Positions 5,322 through 7,838 of a stretch of DNA of 7,838 nucleotides are shown here, in pieces. How positions within the stretch are numbered: position 1 is the stretch's first letter; each line of letters begins with the position of its first letter. The notes beneath the pieces were generated by a model that saw only the letters and a program-made list of their open reading frames with translations, had not been told where the DNA came from and made no database searches. A program made the position numbers and the translations under genes. This DNA is from Collinsella sp. (GTDB lineage Bacteria > Actinomycetota > Coriobacteriia > Coriobacteriales > Coriobacteriaceae), in NCBI GenBank assembly GCA_014871605.1, contig WGSQ01000083.1, positions 1 through 7,838 on the forward strand, read 5' to 3'.

Positions 5322-7766
5322 CTATGTGTGGTTACGCCAGCTGCGGACGCGCTGTTTCATGCCCTCGATGTCGAGCACGCCTTCGGCAAAGCCCTTGCGC
5401 ACGAGCTCTTCGGGAACAAACTCGTCGTAGCGGTCAAAGTAAGGCACCTCGCCAGGATAGACGAGCTCGATGGGATCGAAGTCTTTCTCGGCCTCGGCGG
5501 CGAGCACCTCAAAGAACGTTTCCTCGTCGGTCTTCATCTTAAACTGCATAAAGTACGGGCGTGAAGGGTCGAGTCCGCGAAGGCCCAGCTCCGCGGCACA
5601 CTTGATCTTGAGCATGCGCTCGAGTGCCAAAAAGGCGTAGCTGCCCAGCCAGGGGAAGAGCACCCAGGTGTCGCCGCCCAGGTTAATGAGCGGCTTAGTT
5701 CCCGCACCCGAAATCTCGGCCGTATGGCGAGCCTGCGCAAGGCGTGCCCGTGCGTTGCCCATGAGGTACGGATATGCCGCATGCTCGTTGAGCGCCTTGC
5801 GCATGCGCTCGAGTACGTGTGTATTGATGTCGCCGGGGCAGTCGCCAAAGTAGGCCGGCACACGGCCCTTGACCTGCGTGGCAAAGACGGTATGACGCTT
5901 CCAGTCCACTTCCTCGACAATCCAGCAGTGTCCGGCGATGGCGATGCGCTCGCCGGGCGGAGGGGGATTGACGATCGTGCCCAACTCGGCCGACTCGCTG
6001 CGAACGGTGAACTCCTCGTTTTCCTGGAACACGGCGTAGAACTTAAAATTGTTAATGATGCGCTCGCCCGCGAGGCCCACGATGAGCCCGCCGCCCTCGG
6101 TGACCTGGATATGATCGATCTTGATGAGGTGGCGCAGTAGCACGCGATAGTCATCGGATGAGACGCGATGGAAATAGCTGAGTGTGAGCACGCGCTGGGC
6201 AAGTTCTGCCGGCGTGAGTTCGCCGGTGCTGGCAAGCGTCGACATAGTCTGGTGGTAGAGCAGGCTGTAGGGGAGTCGATCGAGCTCGGGCGGCTCGACC
6301 CACTTTTCCTCGCGATAGAGTTGTACGAGCGCGATACCCTGCAGGAGCTTCCATGGAATGGTTTCGGGCATCATCGTGCGCGGTTCGGGCTCTTCCTCGC
6401 GCATGACAAACCACATCTCGGGCGGAAGGTCGCGGCGTCCCGTGCGGCCCATTCGCTGCAAAAAGGAGCTGACGGTAAACGGTGCATCGATCTGAAACGC
6501 ACGCTCCAAGCGGCCGATATCGATGCCAAGCTCAAGTGTGGAGGTGGTGACGGTTGTCTGCGCCTGTTCCTCGTCGCGCATGAGCTCCTCGGCCGTCTCG
6601 CGCAGCGATGCCGAAAGGTTGCCGTGATGGATGAGGAAACGGTCGGGCTCGTGTCGGCTCTCGCAGTAGCTGCGCAGCATGGAGCATACGGCCTCCGCCT
6701 CTTCGCGCGAGTTGGCAAAGACCAGGCACTTGCGGCCGCGGGTGTGTTCGAAGATGTAGCCCATGCCGGGGTCGGCGTTGTCGGGGGCGGTGTCGGTGGG
6801 GTTGAGCAGTGCCTGTTCGGTTGCCTGTGGGATGTCGACTTCGCCCTCGGGGGCGGAGGAAGTGCGACTGTCCTTGGGGGCAGCCTTGCCACGTGTCTGA
6901 TCGCGACGTTGGCGGCGTTCCTCCTGCGTGAGCTGTCCGCTATGGCGCATGTCTTGGGTGCTGACGGGCAGTGCCGCGGGTGCCGCTGCCTCAATGCGCT
7001 CGCACGCAAGCACTTCGGCCTCTTGAGGACCCGTGCTTTCGAATCCTCGTTGCTGCGCCTGGGGACCCGAGTTGTAGAAGTGCTCCATGGAGATGCGCCA
7101 CACGCGGCGCGGTTCTTCAAAGCGGGGGATAACGCAGTCGCGTCCCGTTCCCTGTGAGAGAAAAGCGCCTGTGCGCTCGGGGTCGCCGATGGTAGCCGAA
7201 AGGCCAATGCGGCGAGGCTGTACGCCGGCCATGCGCGAGAGTCGCTCGATAAGGCAGAGCGTCTGCCCGCCACGGTCGCCGCGCATGAGCGAGTGGACCT
7301 CGTCGATGACGACGTAGCGCAGGTCGCAGAACATGCGCGGGATCGCCATGTGTTTATGGATCAGGAGCGCTTCGAGTGACTCGGGTGTAATCTGCAAGAT
7401 GCCGCTCGGTTTTTTGATGAGCTTAGCCTTGTGCGATTGCGAGACGTCGCCATGCCAGCGCCAGACGGGGATGTCGGCTTCTTCGCACAGGTCATTGAGA
7501 CGGACGAACTGATCATTGATGAGTGCCTTGAGGGGGCCGATGTAGAGGGCGCCCACGCTTGCGGGCGGGTTCTCCCAAAACTCGGTCAGGATGGGAAAGA
7601 AGGCTGCCTCGGTTTTGCCGGAAGCCGTGGATGCCGTCAGGAGCACATTATCTTGCGTGTTAAAGATGGCATCTGCTGCCGCAACCTGAATGGAGCGCAG
7701 ACTCCCCCAATCGTGGGAGTAGATGAAGTCTTGGATAAACGGGGCGTAGCGGTCAAAGGCGTTCAC
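5322..7766 (-). CDS. Lhr-like superfamily 2 ATP-dependent helicase
   Basis: The protein has 814 residues from a GTG at 7766 preceded by AAGGAGG (7771-7777) at 4 nt. RecA domain 1 carries Walker A ASTASGKT (45-52), motif Ia GPLKALINDQ, motif II DEVH (155-158) and motif III SAT (190-192). RecA domain 2 carries TSTLELGIDIG (about 408-418), the characteristic Lhr-type form, and motif VI QRMGRTGRR (437-445). All ATPase and translocation motifs are intact. The C-terminal 350 residues, with blocks such as GHCWIVEEVDW and the closing KMKTDEETFFEVLA region, resemble the Lhr core C-terminal domains. Length fits an Lhr core without the long extension. A low-complexity Q/E/R/A-rich linker of about 100 residues (234-333) separates the two RecA domains. 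Lhr-family enzymes unwind DNA or RNA-DNA hybrids and are tied to genome repair. The exact subfamily and substrate here are unknown. Confidence 0.9.
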   Translation of the reverse strand: MNAFDRYAPFIQDFIYSHDWGSLRSIQVAAADAIFNTQDNVLLTASTASGKTEAAFFPILTEFWENPPASVGALYIGPLKALINDQFVRLNDLCEEADIPVWRWHGDVSQSHKAKLIKKPSGILQITPESLEALLIHKHMAIPRMFCDLRYVVIDEVHSLMRGDRGGQTLCLIERLSRMAGVQPRRIGLSATIGDPERTGAFLSQGTGRDCVIPRFEEPRRVWRISMEHFYNSGPQAQQRGFESTGPQEAEVLACERIEAAAPAALPVSTQDMRHSGQLTQEERRQRRDQTRGKAAPKDSRTSSAPEGEVDIPQATEQALLNPTDTAPDNADPGMGYIFEHTRGRKCLVFANSREEAEAVCSMLRSYCESRHEPDRFLIHHGNLSASLRETAEELMRDEEQAQTTVTTSTLELGIDIGRLERAFQIDAPFTVSSFLQRMGRTGRRDLPPEMWFVMREEEPEPRTMMPETIPWKLLQGIALVQLYREEKWVEPPELDRLPYSLLYHQTMSTLASTGELTPAELAQRVLTLSYFHRVSSDDYRVLLRHLIKIDHIQVTEGGGLIVGLAGERIINNFKFYAVFQENEEFTVRSESAELGTIVNPPPPGERIAIAGHCWIVEEVDWKRHTVFATQVKGRVPAYFGDCPGDINTHVLERMRKALNEHAAYPYLMGNARARLAQARHTAEISGAGTKPLINLGGDTWVLFPWLGSYAFLALERMLKIKCAAELGLRGLDPSRPYFMQFKMKTDEETFFEVLAAEAEKDFDPIELVYPGEVPYFDRYDEFVPEELVRKGFAEGVLDIEGMKQRVRSWRNHT

Positions 7767-7770
7767 GGGG

Positions 7771-7777
7771 CCTCCTT
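7771..7777 (-). promoter_or_regulatory. Shine-Dalgarno AAGGAGG of the helicase gene
   Basis: On the minus strand AAGGAGG ends 4 nt (GGGG of the plus strand) before the GTG at 7766. It decides the start: the frame stays open upstream to the window edge, but no ribosome binding site supports a longer protein. The remaining bases to 7838 show no clear promoter. Confidence 0.8.
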
Positions 7778-7838
7778 TCAAAAACGAATCTCTCAACGCG
7801 GTGGGCAGTGGCTTGCTGCACGACTGCTTCAACGTTTG

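Noticed and set aside
6168..7157. Plus-strand frame of 329 codons antisense to the helicase
   Set aside because: It is long, but it mirrors the helicase codon pattern and its translation shows no domain. The helicase frame has every expected motif.
7767..7832. 22-residue N-terminal extension of the helicase to an upstream ATG
   Set aside because: The extension would translate through the strong AAGGAGG that precedes the GTG at 7766.

Overview
The window looks like an ordinary chromosomal segment of a GC-rich actinobacterium. The protein flavour (GAC/GAG/CGC-rich codons, a bacterial Elp3 with a long insert, an XRE plus DUF4097-type pair, an Lhr-like helicase) and an apparently leaderless start suggest the Coriobacteriia, possibly Collinsella. 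That assignment comes from recognition, not from a search. There are no rRNA, tRNA, CRISPR, IS or phage signatures.

Layout from left to right. (1) 1-486, minus strand: the N-terminal 162 residues of a class I SAM-dependent methyltransferase that runs off the left edge. It carries an FSxTRxxPWP block like that of Trm9/ALKBH8 tRNA methyltransferases. (2) 487-753: a divergent intergenic region with short palindromes. (3) 754-2342, plus strand: a two-gene unit with a 4-nt overlap. It encodes an XRE-type DNA-binding protein with an alanine-rich linker and C-terminal membrane segments, then a membrane-anchored protein with DUF4097-like beta repeats. A strong hairpin terminator (2388-2428) follows. 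(4) 2440-5220, plus strand: a second two-gene unit. It encodes Elp3 (radical SAM plus GNAT; tRNA wobble-uridine modification) and, with zero spacing, a membrane-tethered spermidine-synthase-like protein. The elp3 start lies 6 nt after a TACAAT box and looks leaderless. (5) 5221-5321: a convergent intergenic region almost filled by an 86-bp nested palindrome. (6) 5322-7766, minus strand: a complete Lhr-like superfamily 2 helicase with a GTG start and a strong Shine-Dalgarno sequence. (7) 7767-7838: its upstream region, cut by the window edge.

The most interesting idea is biochemical. Eukaryotic Elp3 (within Elongator) makes cm5U34 on tRNA and Trm9 methylates it to mcm5U34. This window has a bacterial stand-alone Elp3 and a methyltransferase with the Trm9-like N-terminal block about 2 kb apart, plus a second SAM-type fold translationally coupled to elp3. 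Whether these proteins share a pathway is inference. The second theme is a cell-envelope pair, a membrane-bound regulator coupled to a DUF4097-like surface protein, resembling envelope-stress modules of Gram-positive bacteria.
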